This document shows, in pieces, positions 45,821 through 56,419 of a stretch of 64,000 nucleotides of DNA. The notes below the pieces were generated by a model. That model did no database searches. It saw only the letters and a list, made by a program, of their open reading frames with translations, and had not been told where the DNA came from. This DNA comes from Symsagittifera roscoffensis (taxonomy: Eukaryota > Xenacoelomorpha > Acoela > Convolutidae): the NCBI RefSeq assembly GCF_963678635.1, contig NC_087068.1, positions 24,492,697 through 24,556,696 of the forward strand. Reading direction: 5' to 3'. Position 1 is the stretch's first letter; each line of letters begins with the position of its first letter. The position numbers were made by a program, and so were the translations under genes.

Positions 45821-46761
45821 AAAATTCACAAAAGAAAAAATAAAAAATAGCAAACTTCTTCAAAACTGTTTAAAACCCTATTAGATTTTTGCACCAACAA
45901 TTAAGTAAATATAATACCAATGCAGTATTTTAATTTATAAATTTTTCTAAATCTAATAATGATGAAAATTTGTAACTTAATTTTCCCAACAACTAGCAGT
46001 AAAATTGAAATTCTATGTAGTAAATTAATAAGAAGCAAATGCAGTACTAACCTTTTGGTATTTTCATTCACTCGCACAAGAATTCTATCCAAACTCGCAC
46101 AGCTCGCCCACGAAGAATTGTTTAAATAATGAATTTCAGTTTCAAGCTTTCACAACTCAACAACTCTAACACACGATAACAAGTTTCAAACTTTCCTTTA
46201 ACCCGGTTGGAAAGGAATTATATACTAAACAAAACTAACCAATGCAGCTTACTAAAACACCACAACACATAGCATAACAGCATGACTAAGAAAAAGGAAA
46301 CCAACGGTACCCAAACCGGATTAACCCAGTTTAAAACTGGATAATTTATTCTTTTGAAGACTATTATAAAGTCTAAGAAAGAAATAATAAAACACAAAAA
46401 GTCGAAAGACAAACCCATACCACAAACAATTTGATTTTTGAAAAAAGGACACAACCAACAAAACATAAGAAAAACCACAACAAACCCAACATAAAACGTT
46501 GTCACATAACAGGACCTCTCACAAAAACCGCATGCAATCATACTCCCACTCCTGGCCTAACCCACCAGGAAGGACGTCCTGAGCATGCTCAATAGCCGGC
46601 CTAGCCCACCGCGCTACATCCACGCTTTGTGACCACACTCCTATTTTTAATAAGAGCTACTCAAGGGTGAGTAACTCTTCAAAATAACTGAACTAAAACA
46701 AAAAGCTTTTGTGAAAACAACTAACTAAAATCATAATTAAAAAATATTAAACTAATAAAAG
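45821..46761 (+). other. 3' non-coding region of the Gypsy element
   Basis: No gene supported on either strand; a 107-codon minus-strand frame at 46218-46541 is low-complexity. It includes a GC-richer patch near 46545-46625 (CCTGGCCTAACCCACCAGG, a palindrome-like phrase, and AGCCGGCCTAGCCCACC). Confidence 0.45.
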
Positions 46762-47292
46762 TTTTATAAAATGTAAATTACATTATGCAATACATAGATC
46801 AGAATACAACACCAAGGACGAACATCCAAAGACAAAACGACCCTACTACACTCGAGAAAGAATGGCCAACCACAATCAATATGCCACCCACAATCACAAC
46901 TCAAAGGATTTAGAGTACGACTTGACTTCGCAGAAAAGGACTTCATTGAACTAGACCAATGACCACCTCGATGTTCAAGTATACGTACAGATCCGAATAA
47001 CCAGGCATCCCCTCCACGCACAATCTCCACGCCATTCCCAGACAAGGTCAAACACAAAGAAGTTCTCATCAATGAAACAGAAAAACCTGACATAGCCAAC
47101 CATTCTGAAATCAGATTTGAGTTTGTTGCGAAAACCCAGTCGTTGTCTTGAGAAGACACAACGATTGAATCTGGGACTTCTCTAATAAGAAAACCCAGAA
47201 GAAATAAGATGTTCGCCAAATACCAACGTCCATCATCCATCCTTTGAATTGCAGAAAGACTATTCTAAAAAACTCTGTAAAACCCGGATGGG
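46762..47292 (-). other. 531-bp 3' segment with a 158-codon antisense frame
   Basis: Identical in layout to 29432-29962. On the minus strand a frame from 47240 to 46764 encodes 158 residues starting MDDGRWYLANILFLLGFL; the matching frame in the sister copy (29910-29434) differs at only a few residues. Base composition here is more GC-rich than the rest of the element. It may be chance, or an antisense gene read from the 3' LTR side. The segment ends CCCGGATGGG, the purine-rich end just before the 3' LTR. Confidence 0.35.
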
Positions 47293-47702
47293 TGGAACCT
47301 GATCTAAACTACATTTTATGATTGGATAAATTAGATATTTTACCAATGTAAAGTATTTAATATTAACCAATCATGATCCATCTGACTAACAATCCACTTA
47401 TTTGTAAGTGCTGAAATTACTCGTAATTTCAGCACCAGAGAGATTTGAATTTAACTTAGAAATTAGTTGAACTCTCCCGAGTACTTCAGCAGCCGCAATA
47501 TACCAGTATACCCTAGATCTATTGAGCCTAGCAGAGACTAGTTAAACAACCTGAGACTAGATAGTATAAGAGTAAGATTAGGATCGGTATTAGACTAAGA
47601 AGTTGTACGAATCTATCCGGCCGAAAATAAGATAGCGTGACGAGCAGACGGTGTACCCTATCCGAAATTACTCTATGAGTTATACACATCGGTCAAAACT
47701 CA
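47293..47702 (+). repeat. 3' LTR (410 bp)
   Basis: TGGAACC...AAAACTCA. Differences from the 5' LTR that I can see: the palindrome centre, one base in GAAATTAG, AATATA in place of AATAAA, GTTGTACGA, TACACATC, and two bases in GGTCAAAACTCA. Confidence 0.92.
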
Positions 47703-47925
47703 GTCACATTGTTTTTTTTTGTTTTATTATTTTTTTAAATAAAGGCTTGAAGATTTTAGCTAGAAGATAATTAGTCGGAAAAACACTTGCCATGGTGGAT
47801 TTTTTTCAGTAGTTTTGGAAAATTTGGAGCTCCAGATTCTTTTTCGTTGTCTTAAAAACTCCATGTGATGTCTGTCCCTTACGCGAATTTCTTATATCAC
47901 AAAAAATTCTCTATCTTTTCTTAAG

Positions 47926-48138
47926 TACCCGACGACTGTGATTGGAGGAGAACACGACACCATGACATACGACTGCCTGACTCACGTGGCAAATGGAATC
48001 CAGAACTCGGAGCTGAAGATCATTCCCAATGCTGGCCATATGTCTTTCATAGACAACCCTGATCTTTTCATGGACTACCTACAGGAGTTCTTGGTGACCC
48101 ATGACTCAAGTTCTGAGAAGCGAAACGAGGAGTTGTAA
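47926..48138 (+). CDS. Last exon of an alpha/beta-hydrolase-fold gene
   Basis: The exon appears to start after CTTTTCTTAAG at 47925 and ends at TAA 48136-48138. It reads VIGGEHDTMT, then NAGHMSFIDNPDLFMDYLQE and a charged tail. The GEHD stretch carries the catalytic Asp strand and GH(M) the catalytic His of alpha/beta-hydrolases of the prolyl-aminopeptidase or monoglyceride-lipase-like type. Codon use is distinctly GC-richer than surrounding DNA, as expected for a live host exon. The nucleophile-bearing exon is not in the window, because the 17.7-kb element lies directly upstream (LTR ends 223 bp before), perhaps inside the preceding intron. Confidence 0.68.
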   Translation, partial: YPTTVIGGEHDTMTYDCLTHVANGIQNSELKIIPNAGHMSFIDNPDLFMDYLQEFLVTHDSSSEKRNEEL

Positions 48139-50000
48139 TCGCACTCGGTGATGAATTCAAACTAATTGTACTTGGTGTAAATAGATTCATTTAAAAAACA
48201 ATATTGTGTGACAAAGAAATTCGTGAATACGAAAGTAAGGCTATGAACAATCTACGTTCAATCATCCCCTAAAATTGTGTCTAACGGATCTTTGATGCCA
48301 ATTAAAACTCCTATCCTAGTTCAAAACAAAGAATGTTTTTACTTTGTCTCATCAATGAGTTTCTTATGAAAATATAATCAAATTTTTAACAATTCTTAGC
48401 TAAATTAACAAGTGCTTAACGTCATACCGATGAGTGTTTGCTCTACCCTATAATTGAGTCAGGATTGAAGCCACTTAGAAATTGTAAGTATTAAAAACAG
48501 TGCCTACCGATCTACTCTAAGTGCACTTGTCATTTAAGGTGATTTCGCAATTCTCCAACCGTTGAGTAAACATTGTACCCTTCAAACAAGATGAAGAACC
48601 ATTAAATTTAAATAGGACACAAGTGCCTTAACAATCACAAGAATCAGCTCACTTTTTCAATTCAACCACTCTTGTTCCGAACATTGAAAAAACTTTGTAT
48701 TAGCGTGTGTTTCATTTTTTTCTGCAAAATTTTAACGAAAATTTAACAAATCATGAAAAATTCAAAAGAAAATACTTCAAATTTTTTTTTGCAGAAATGT
48801 TTTGAATTTTTGAAACTTTCTCTTCCTAAAATGGCTTTAAACATTTCAAAAACTAATTTTAGTGGAGTAAAACTAAATGCTTTGGACCTGAGTAAAAATA
48901 TTACGGCTTAAGCCTCTAAAATAAACCGGCTAGTTTGCTTTACTAGCTCAAAATTGAACTGAAACTCAAAAGCTTAAGCCAATTTATCTCAAAACTGTAA
49001 AATTTTTCAAAGTTGTTGTTAGAACCATGACTAAGTGGGCTTCAATTTGGAATATCATTCGACCTACTCCAATAATTGTTTGTGACAGCTGCTGGAAAAC
49101 AAAGTTCTTTCCCATTTTCAGTGGTCGGAACAATAACTTTTTTCAAAGTAAACGTTTATACGAAATCAAAAAGAGTTAGCGAAGAAATAAAAAAAATCAC
49201 AATCAAAGTCAAATCTAAAAAATTTCAAAGCTAAGACAACAACAAAAAACCTGCTGGTATACAGAAACAACAAAACCGCAAAAATTCTGAGATAGAAATA
49301 AAAGTCAAATTTATAAGATATTTAACCTGGAGGTGGAGCAATAAGCAGAATGAGTCCTAGAGCAGAAACCAAGAAAAGTACAACTCTTTGTAAGCTAATG
49401 CGTAAAGCAAGTATTAGAATTGTCAACATTACCCCAGAAACGGTTAGATTATGCACAAATTGAATAATTTGAGCATTTCAAAAAAAAATTCAATTGAGAA
49501 ACAAAATTATTCAATTCATGTATCATTCATCCATTTCCTTATTATTTTTCATGATCCCAATAATTTTTTATCGATTATACCGAAGAAATCATTACTTGCC
49601 TGTTTTTCTGCTCTTAGACCATTTCCGCTCTCAGACCATTCTGCTCCATTGGCCGGCCACCATTCGACATATACCAGATTAACTAAGCAACCTCGCAAAT
49701 ATCTAAATGTGGAACAGAGGAGGAAGTTACAGCTCCAAATAGTTAGTTGCCTAAGAGAGGGAGACTTGGCGCCAAACATAGGACTAATTTATATAAATTG
49801 TGCAAAATCTCTTTCAGTTATGTAATAGCGTAATTCAGAATCAAATTTTCAGGTTGAACTAAAATTAGCATCGAAATCAGCAATTGTTAAGCTTCGTTGT
49901 TGTTTTATTCAAGTAATAGTTTTGATGAACCAATATTTGCTACTGTGGTTGATTAAATATTGTTGAGATTTGTGAAATCGGCTGTTGAATCCGGTAGCTT
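48139..50000. other. Hydrolase 3' region and AT-rich intergenic DNA
   Basis: 48139-48400 is probably the 3' UTR of the hydrolase. The rest has no supported gene. A 124-codon frame at 49451-49825 has a GC-richer centre (near 49620-49770) but no recognised domain. Confidence 0.45.
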
Positions 50001-50640
50001 TATGCTTATCTTAATTAAATAAATCTTTTTGATCATTGTTTCGGTCCAGTTTTTTTTTCATGAAGTCTGAAACCAAGTGAAGGCTGCTAGATTCTTCTAT
50101 ATCGACTCTAGCAAAAATAACAGCTCAAAAAGCTTAACTCTCACTTAAAGCGTACCTTCTAATGAGTAAGAAAAAAAAATATTTTTTTTCTTATAAAAAA
50201 TGGAAACAAGAATTGCGAATAGTGCAAATTTAAGAACGACAGAGTAAGTCTGCAATCAACTATAACTCTATAGATTTATTTTAAAAAATGTATTATGAAA
50301 GACATACTCATTAGAAATTGCTACAAAAAGCCACTGATCTTTTAATAAAAACCTTATTAGCACAAAAAAAACTTAAAATATAAATTGTTTTGGAGGATTG
50401 GAAACGTAAAAACAAAACCTGACAAAAAAATATGTTTGAGATCCTATTATTGTCTTCAGATTTTAAAGTTTTCTTTGATTTTATGTTCGTTCAATATTTT
50501 TCCTGATTAAAAATTACACAAATATATATTTATCATTCGTTTAGCGAAATTACATGTTGTCTTTAGCACTGAAAATAATTTAGTTCGGCGGTGGGAAACT
50601 AATCAGATCGGCGGTAGGACATCGAATATGGAGAGTAAAA

Positions 50641-51444
50641 GTGGATAGACAAAACCTGTACCTGAAACAAAGAATAAATATAGAAGAACAGAATAATTGG
50701 TCGGAAAAAATTTGTTATGACACAACTGATAGAAAAAGAATCAAGGATGTTCATTTGAGATTCGGCCATGCGAGTAAAAAAAATAGCTTTTTTTTGAAAG
50801 ACTCTGGAATGCAGAACAACTTAAAAATTAAAGATATAGAAGAAGTAATCGAAAACGTAAATGCTAATTGCACTGCATGTAACGAAACGGGAAAGGTTGC
50901 AAATATCAGAAATTTATTGACTCCTAGTATAAATATTTCAATGACTCGGTGGCGATTGACCTGATAGAGTGACCGGACCCTAAAACAAATAAAAAAGTGT
51001 TGCTGTTACATATGAATGATGAGTTTTCAGGTTACTCAGTTATCAGTGTGGTAGAATCCAAAAAACTTGTTATAATCATGGAGAACATTGTAATTGGATG
51101 GTTTATGCGATTTGCCACAGCAGTGAAAATTCTACATGATTTGGGGGGGGGGGGGGATTTCAACAATGATTTGATATTGTTAAATTGTTACTTATGTCAA
51201 CCTTTGTATGCCTCGTGTTAAAACTACAGCCGGCTATGCTCCATTCTCAAACGGAGTGGTCGAGCGGCACAATGGGATCATTGAAGGCATGCTAACTAAG
51301 TTGAGAAATGAAAATTTTTGGGAACTCTCATTAGAAGCGACCATTGCACATGCCCCAGTCGCTAAAACTTCAATGTTAGACATGAATGAACTTTCACCGT
51401 ACCGGAGAATTTACGAATCAAATCCGAAAAAAGGGGGTTCATAA
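50641..51444 (+). pseudogene. Copia GAG-preintegrase and integrase remnants
   Basis: 50641-50964 includes HLRFGHASKKN and a CTACN pair, the HHCC-type pre-integrase zinc site. After a stop, 50997-51221 has LLHMNDEFSGYSVISVV and ILHDLG, near the second catalytic Asp. There an expanded run of 12 G (51144-51155) sits at the usual GGEF position. 51208-51444 has TTAGYAPFSNGVVERHNG with the catalytic Glu. At least two frame changes; not functional. Confidence 0.75.
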
Positions 51445-53427
51445 GAAATACCACCAAGGTTTGACAATGCCACGAGGCTGATATTAGAGTCCTAAAAGGG
51501 CATTTCATGGGAATGCAAAAAGCTCGGGAAAATTTTGTTAAAATAAAAAATGAGTCAAAATTGAAGTTCAAAAAATGAAGAAACATTCGACACATATACC
51601 GGGTTGGGGACCTAATTAAATATAATAGAAAAACTCTGGAGAAAATTTTTTGGATGGGGCCAGTAAAAATCATCGCAATTAACAAGGGGATTTTCATTTG
51701 TCGTGACAAAAAAACGACTAGTTCGTGTTCACTGTTCGCGAGTAAAACCGGCAAGGGATTGGGATACTGATGGGGATAGGGTAATATAATGTTGAAGTAA
51801 AACTGGAAAAACAGATCAAAGAGCAGAAACTAATAATAACAGAAGAGTAAAGATAACTGGGGACAGAACTGTATGTGGAAAATGTATAGAAGAATACGTT
51901 GATATGAAACGTCAAAAAAAGTCGGCTAAACAAACAGCGGCTAAAAGCATTGTATATGGTGAAAGGAGCTCAGCCGGAACGAGAACTAAGTTCATTCAGC
52001 TGCAAAGTGAAAATAGGCGGATTTTTTTTAATAAGGCCAACTTTATTAGCTAAAACGGACAAAAAGCACAAATCGGATGAGTCATCAAAAAAGAAAGAGC
52101 GATCAAATCGTATTTAAATTTAAACCAGTGTGTGAGAAACTGAATAAAGAAACAGTTGGTCAAAAATTGGACGAAATTAAATTTGAGGAAATTAAATTAG
52201 TGGCGAATTATTATCCAAAATTAACGTTTGCGAGTTACATTTACGGAGATTATTTATTGGCAGGATTTGTAAAATTTATAGTGATTTATCAAGCGAGGTG
52301 ACATTGAGTGAAAAAGAAAAAAAAATAGAATAAAGAAGAGAGTGGACGAGCGAAGAAAAAAAAGGACTAGCGGAGAAGAGAAAAAAAACGAAGAGGAGTA
52401 GGTATGTGTTTACAATAACATCATCAACGATCAATAAAGAGACGGCGGAAGCCTATAAGATCATGAGTCAGACAATGGGGTTTGGGGTGATTGTGAACAG
52501 TCAGGATGGAGATGGATATGAGCTGAGACCAGTATTAAAAGATGTGATAAAGCAGAAACTAAAGGAAAACGAACAGATGACAGAAGGGGAACTGAAAAGA
52601 TGGGAGAGTGTGGTACAGACTACCGGGACGATGGAGGCAATTCGAGAAAACCCGAGGAGGAGCGAGCTGGATAAAGAACGAAGACTGATCAAAGACAATT
52701 TGAAGGGAGCGATATATCAGAAAACAAAAACAGGACTGCCGGAGAGCTCAGACGAAGAGCGAAAAAAAGAAAGGTACCAGGAAATGGTAATCAGGGGAGT
52801 GCGGATAAGCGAGAATATGCCCCGACAGGAGAAGACAGAGTACTATGCGAGCCAAGGGGGGTTCGTTTTCGAGAAGTCGACATGACGGACGAATCAAAAG
52901 AGTGAGATCCGGAGGAACGGGAGACAGTCAGTTGGGAGATGGAGAATGAAGTAACGGAAAAGACGGAAGGAGAAGGAAATGGGAAAGACACGGAAGACAG
53001 CACGACCACAACGGCGAAACAGAGGAAGGAGAAGAAGCAGCAGAAGTGCAACAAAGCGAGAACCAAGATAAGAATATAGAAGAGGACTGGCACGTGAGCG
53101 ACACTTCAACCCAATTAGGTATGATTGACTTCGAGGCTCAGTCACAAGCAGCAAAACAAAATGAATGGAACACATACGGTGGGTGGACTTCAATTGAATC
53201 ATTAATTCATGATTCGGAATTGGTCAACGAAACGCCAGTAACAACGACAAACAATGAAAGATCGAAAAGACGAAGCAAACTAATGACCAGTTTCGGTAAT
53301 CCGATACCGTCATTGCTGCCAAACTTGATACAGCATACGGATACGGATAGTCGGAGTACCAGAATGGAAGGAAAATCAGGACATCTTCTCAATGTCACGA
53401 AGAGAGGAGTTGGAAGTGTGGAACGTG
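51445..53427 (+). pseudogene. Copia region between integrase and RT, with a 159-codon charged frame
   Basis: Purine-rich, broken coding remnants. 52406-52885 is open and encodes a Glu/Lys/Arg-rich, probably helical protein (KQKLKENEQMTEGELKRWES). 53046-53432 is a second charged frame. The G/A strand bias (many GGA, GAA, GAG) is unlike the rest of the window. No known domain recognised; it may be the long linker of this Copia lineage. Confidence 0.45.
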
Positions 53428-54092
53428 TTTAAATTAGCCGTGTTTGTGAGCAAACATGTGGCTGGAGACTGGGAAAGCGAATACTAAGAACAAGATGGGT
53501 GGATACATGGAAAGTAGTGACCGACGGTTCGAAGGAACCAAAATCCAGACTAGCGGTGCGAGGAGACCAAGAAGAAAAGAATTTGCTAAAAGAAAAGTTT
53601 GCGCCAACAGCCTCAAAAGCGGCATCTAATTTTGTACTATGCATCATCAAGTCACACATTTGGGAACCAGTTACGATTGACATAAAGAAGCTCTTTCTAC
53701 ACTCGCAAAGAATGAAGCGGGATGTGTCTGTGCAACCACAAGTCGAGGCTCAAATACCAAAGACCCATTGCTGGAAACTGTTAGTAGCGGTGTATGGGTT
53801 AAGTGATGCGGCACTTGAATGGTATCAAACGCTTATGAATTGATTATACACGCAACAAATCTACGAATGCTTGACTCACTATTGCCTATTTTACTCAAAA
53901 CCAGACAACGGACAGTGTATTTGTCTACTAAATATGCATGTAGACCAAATTCTTTTTGGAGGAACGACAGAGTTTGAGAACAGAGTACAACGAGCTCTAG
54001 AAGGATTGAACCTTGGCACAATCAAAAGACAGAATTTCGATTTCCTCGGACTTAGTGTAGAGACGTATAACGACCGACCACATAGAGGTTAA
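53428..54092 (+). pseudogene. Copia reverse transcriptase remnant
   Basis: 53499-53843 holds SRLAVRGDQEE, FAPTASKAA, TIDIKKLFLHSQ (first catalytic Asp) and WKLLVAVYGLSDAALEWYQ, the standard Copia RT blocks. 53871-54092 contains HVDQILFGG where the family has VDD; the second catalytic Asp is replaced by Gln (53939-53947), so the enzyme is dead even apart from the frame breaks. Confidence 0.78.
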
Positions 54093-54355
54093 ACCCGTAT
54101 TGCTTGATGTAATGTCGATCCAAGAGTTTGGCATTATGACGGCAGCAGACAACGAAAGGGCGATCGGAGATGGAATGGTTGCAATGGTCAGATTACTAAT
54201 CGGGAAATTACAGTTAATAACCACGGTGATTTGACCCAATTTATCCAAAAGACTGACCGACTCACTGAGTTTATTAAACACGAGACTAACCTGGGGAGTG
54301 ATTAGAGCACTTAACAACATAGTTCGATTATAAAAAAAGGAGGACGTTACAAGCA

Positions 54356-54860
54356 ATGAAATTTAGAAAATTATCAAGATTACTGCAGATGAAATTTTAC
54401 GGAGATGCGAGACAGAAACATCGATCAACTATGGGACAAGTGGCGATTATAAGAGAAAAGAACACGGAAAAAGTGGCAACCATTCACTGGCAGTCGAAGA
54501 CAATTGGGAGAATTCACAATAACATCTTTGAAGCAGAAGCATATGCAGCAAGACTCACGAAAGAAGAATGTGTATACTGGAAGACGATAGTGGTGGAGGT
54601 GGGCCTTCGGTATTGATTTGACAATTTACTGTGCTGACAGACAGCAAGTCAGTGAAGGTAGCAGTGGATGTCCCAAAATTCTACAAGGGCGTAAAACTGC
54701 CGAGAAGAGATATCGCCATGGTAAGATCGTTGATACAGTTCGAAGGAAAAAAGTTTCACTTCGTATCCACCCAGATGATGAGCGCCGACTGCTTAAACAA
54801 GGCAATGAGTGGAAACACCTGCTCGGAGTGCTCGAAGATTGGCAGCTGATTACTCTGTCA
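54356..54860 (+). pseudogene. Copia RNase H remnant
   Basis: 54356-54616 begins before KFYGDARQKHRSTMGQ, with the first RNase H Asp in GDA, and includes FEAEAYAA with the catalytic Glu. The frame then shifts to TDSKSVKVAVDVPKF (54631-54849) with the next Asp. Order and spacing fit the Copia RNase H; one frame change. Confidence 0.72.
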
Positions 54861-55467
54861 AGGCGGTGAGCTTATATGCACCAGTAGAATATATGGACAA
54901 AGAAATGGACGAAAAGTCCGATTATGGCGATGTATCACCGGGCGAACAAGAGCAGTGGTCATTAGATCAATCGGACACGGAAGACATATGAAAGGAGAGA
55001 GAGGAAGAGATGAGCTATTAGAGGGAAGGAGAAATAGCATGGCAATCTGAATATAAAAAGTCAATTAAAATTCATTAGTACTATGGTTAAAAAACTAAGT
55101 TGCGCTAAGTTATTGGTGATTTAATACTGATTGACAAATTTAGTTTATGTTATAACAAAGGTTGATGACGTTGTATACATTGGAGACATTTGTACACGGG
55201 GGGAAGTAAGATTGATAGTTTGATCTTCTATACACAAGGTCATTGTGTTAAGACGTCTGTGACGTCACATAACATATCTAAAAGAGATCAAAAGTGAGGA
55301 GAACATTGTGACAATTTAACCAACTCAGATCCAGTTCTTTTATCTCAGGAGTAAGTTTCAACAGTGTTTTTTTGAATTAGAAATTTTGTACTCTTGCCGT
55401 AATATTTCTTAACTTTTGACTGACAGTGTTTTAATACGAGTAGTCTTAAAATTGCAGTGCAAAAGCA

Positions 55468-55924
55468 ATGATAGCTCGAGTTTGCGACTTACCAGGAAAA
55501 TTTCAAATATTTATCAACGAATTGTCTTTGTTATTATAAGTATAGGGATATTTAATTTCAGCTGATCTCCAACTTTTTTTTCGGAAATGTATGTTCACCT
55601 ATCCCGAAAATGACAATTCTAATGTTTTCACGAGTTTTTATAGTCCACAGCTTATGAATCTCCATACGAAGGTCGACAAATTTTGCAGAATTGCGAGGAT
55701 TTTAAAAGTTACGCCCGACGAACATGGTTACTGTGCATCAGTATGTCCCACACGTTTGGGAAACCAGTTGGGACTTTTAGCATTCGGCTTAGCTGTCAAC
55801 CTACAGTTCGGAATCAAACTGATGTTGACGCCTAAACAGCAAACAATCATCTCTCAGGCGTTCAATGTCAGTAAATTGTGCCAACATAATGATGGATCTG
55901 CATTTTGTTTGTTGTTGCCAAAAG
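55468..55924 (+). pseudogene. Damaged duplicate of the GT11 fucosyltransferase 5' exon
   Basis: Same ATG context and same donor (AAAAG|GTAAGAT at 55925) as the exon at 18989, but with at least five one-base indels. Examples are an extra A in GGAAAATTT, an extra A in TTTAATTTC, a missing A in GTCCACAG and an extra C in GCCCGACG. They break the signal anchor and stem. The RLGNQLGLLAFG part remains. It could be a pseudogene, or an intact second gene with uncorrected sequencing errors, since the indels are in short homopolymers next to an assembly gap. Confidence 0.72.
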
Positions 55925-56219
55925 GTAAGATCCTCACATTAAATATCTCCCGGTTCTTTCCATCGTCCCGTCGTTCACGCTCTCTAGTTCTCGCATGCGC
56001 AAAATTCTCAGCCAATCAATGGTGACGGGTAACGTAACCCAATACCCGAAAAGCCGCAAAATAAGTTCGTTCCCGGATAGCAAAACATTAATTTGTTCCC
56101 GGAGAGTTGATTTTTTTTGCTCCCGGATACCGGAAAACTTCTGTTTCTCATTCTCGACTTCACTGAGAATGTCAAAATAACAATTATGAAGTACATCTAA
56201 CAGGAAAACACACATTTAA

Positions 56220-56419
56220 NNNNNNNNNNNNNNNNNNNNNNNNNNNNNNNNNNNNNNNNNNNNNNNNNNNNNNNNNNNNNNNNNNNNNNNNNNNNNNNNN
56301 NNNNNNNNNNNNNNNNNNNNNNNNNNNNNNNNNNNNNNNNNNNNNNNNNNNNNNNNNNNNNNNNNNNNNNNNNNNNNNNNNNNNNNNNNNNNNNNNNNNN
56401 NNNNNNNNNNNNNNNNNNN
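56220..56419. other. Assembly gap (200 N)
   Basis: Exactly 200 N. It lies where copy A passes from the GT11 intron into the decayed Gypsy relative, and sequence resumes in an unrelated 1-kb repeat. Confidence 0.99.

Larger units (their letters stand above)
29963..47702 (+). mobile_element. 17.7-kb Ty3/Gypsy-type LTR retrotransposon with accessory genes and env-like gene
   Basis: Bounded by 410-bp LTRs. The pol order protease, RT, RNase H, integrase places it with Ty3/Gypsy, not Copia. Gene order: small ORF (30460), basic ORF (31623), acidic ORF (32065), gag (32630), pol in the +1 frame (to 39149), two hydrophobic mini-ORFs (39742, 39969), ATG-less 378-codon frame (40166), envelope-like pseudogene (41287-43907), P/S/T-rich ORF (43904), last ORF with intron (44701-45820), then a non-coding 3' region. 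Typical Gypsy elements are 5-9 kb, so this is about twice the usual size. Damage: one stop in pol and at least three lesions in env. No clear target-site duplication was found: AACAG before 29093, GTCAC after 47702. Confidence 0.9.
50586..55363 (+). mobile_element. Decayed Ty1/Copia retrotransposon inserted into duplication copy B
   Basis: Copy A reads straight through at 18886-18900 (TTTAGTTGTC...GAATTAG), while copy B breaks off at 50585 and resumes at about 55364, so 4.8 kb were inserted. Domain order GAG-preintegrase, integrase, RT, RNase H is Copia-type. The left end is truncated into or near the integrase side: no gag and no 5' LTR. At the right end a purine tract GGGGGGAAG (55198-55206) is followed by about 155 bp that may be a partial 3' LTR. 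Frames are broken throughout. Confidence 0.8.

Noticed and set aside
29070-47720. Target-site duplication of the Gypsy element
   Set aside because: The flanks AACAG and GTCAC do not match; expected if the outer LTRs come from different insertion events.
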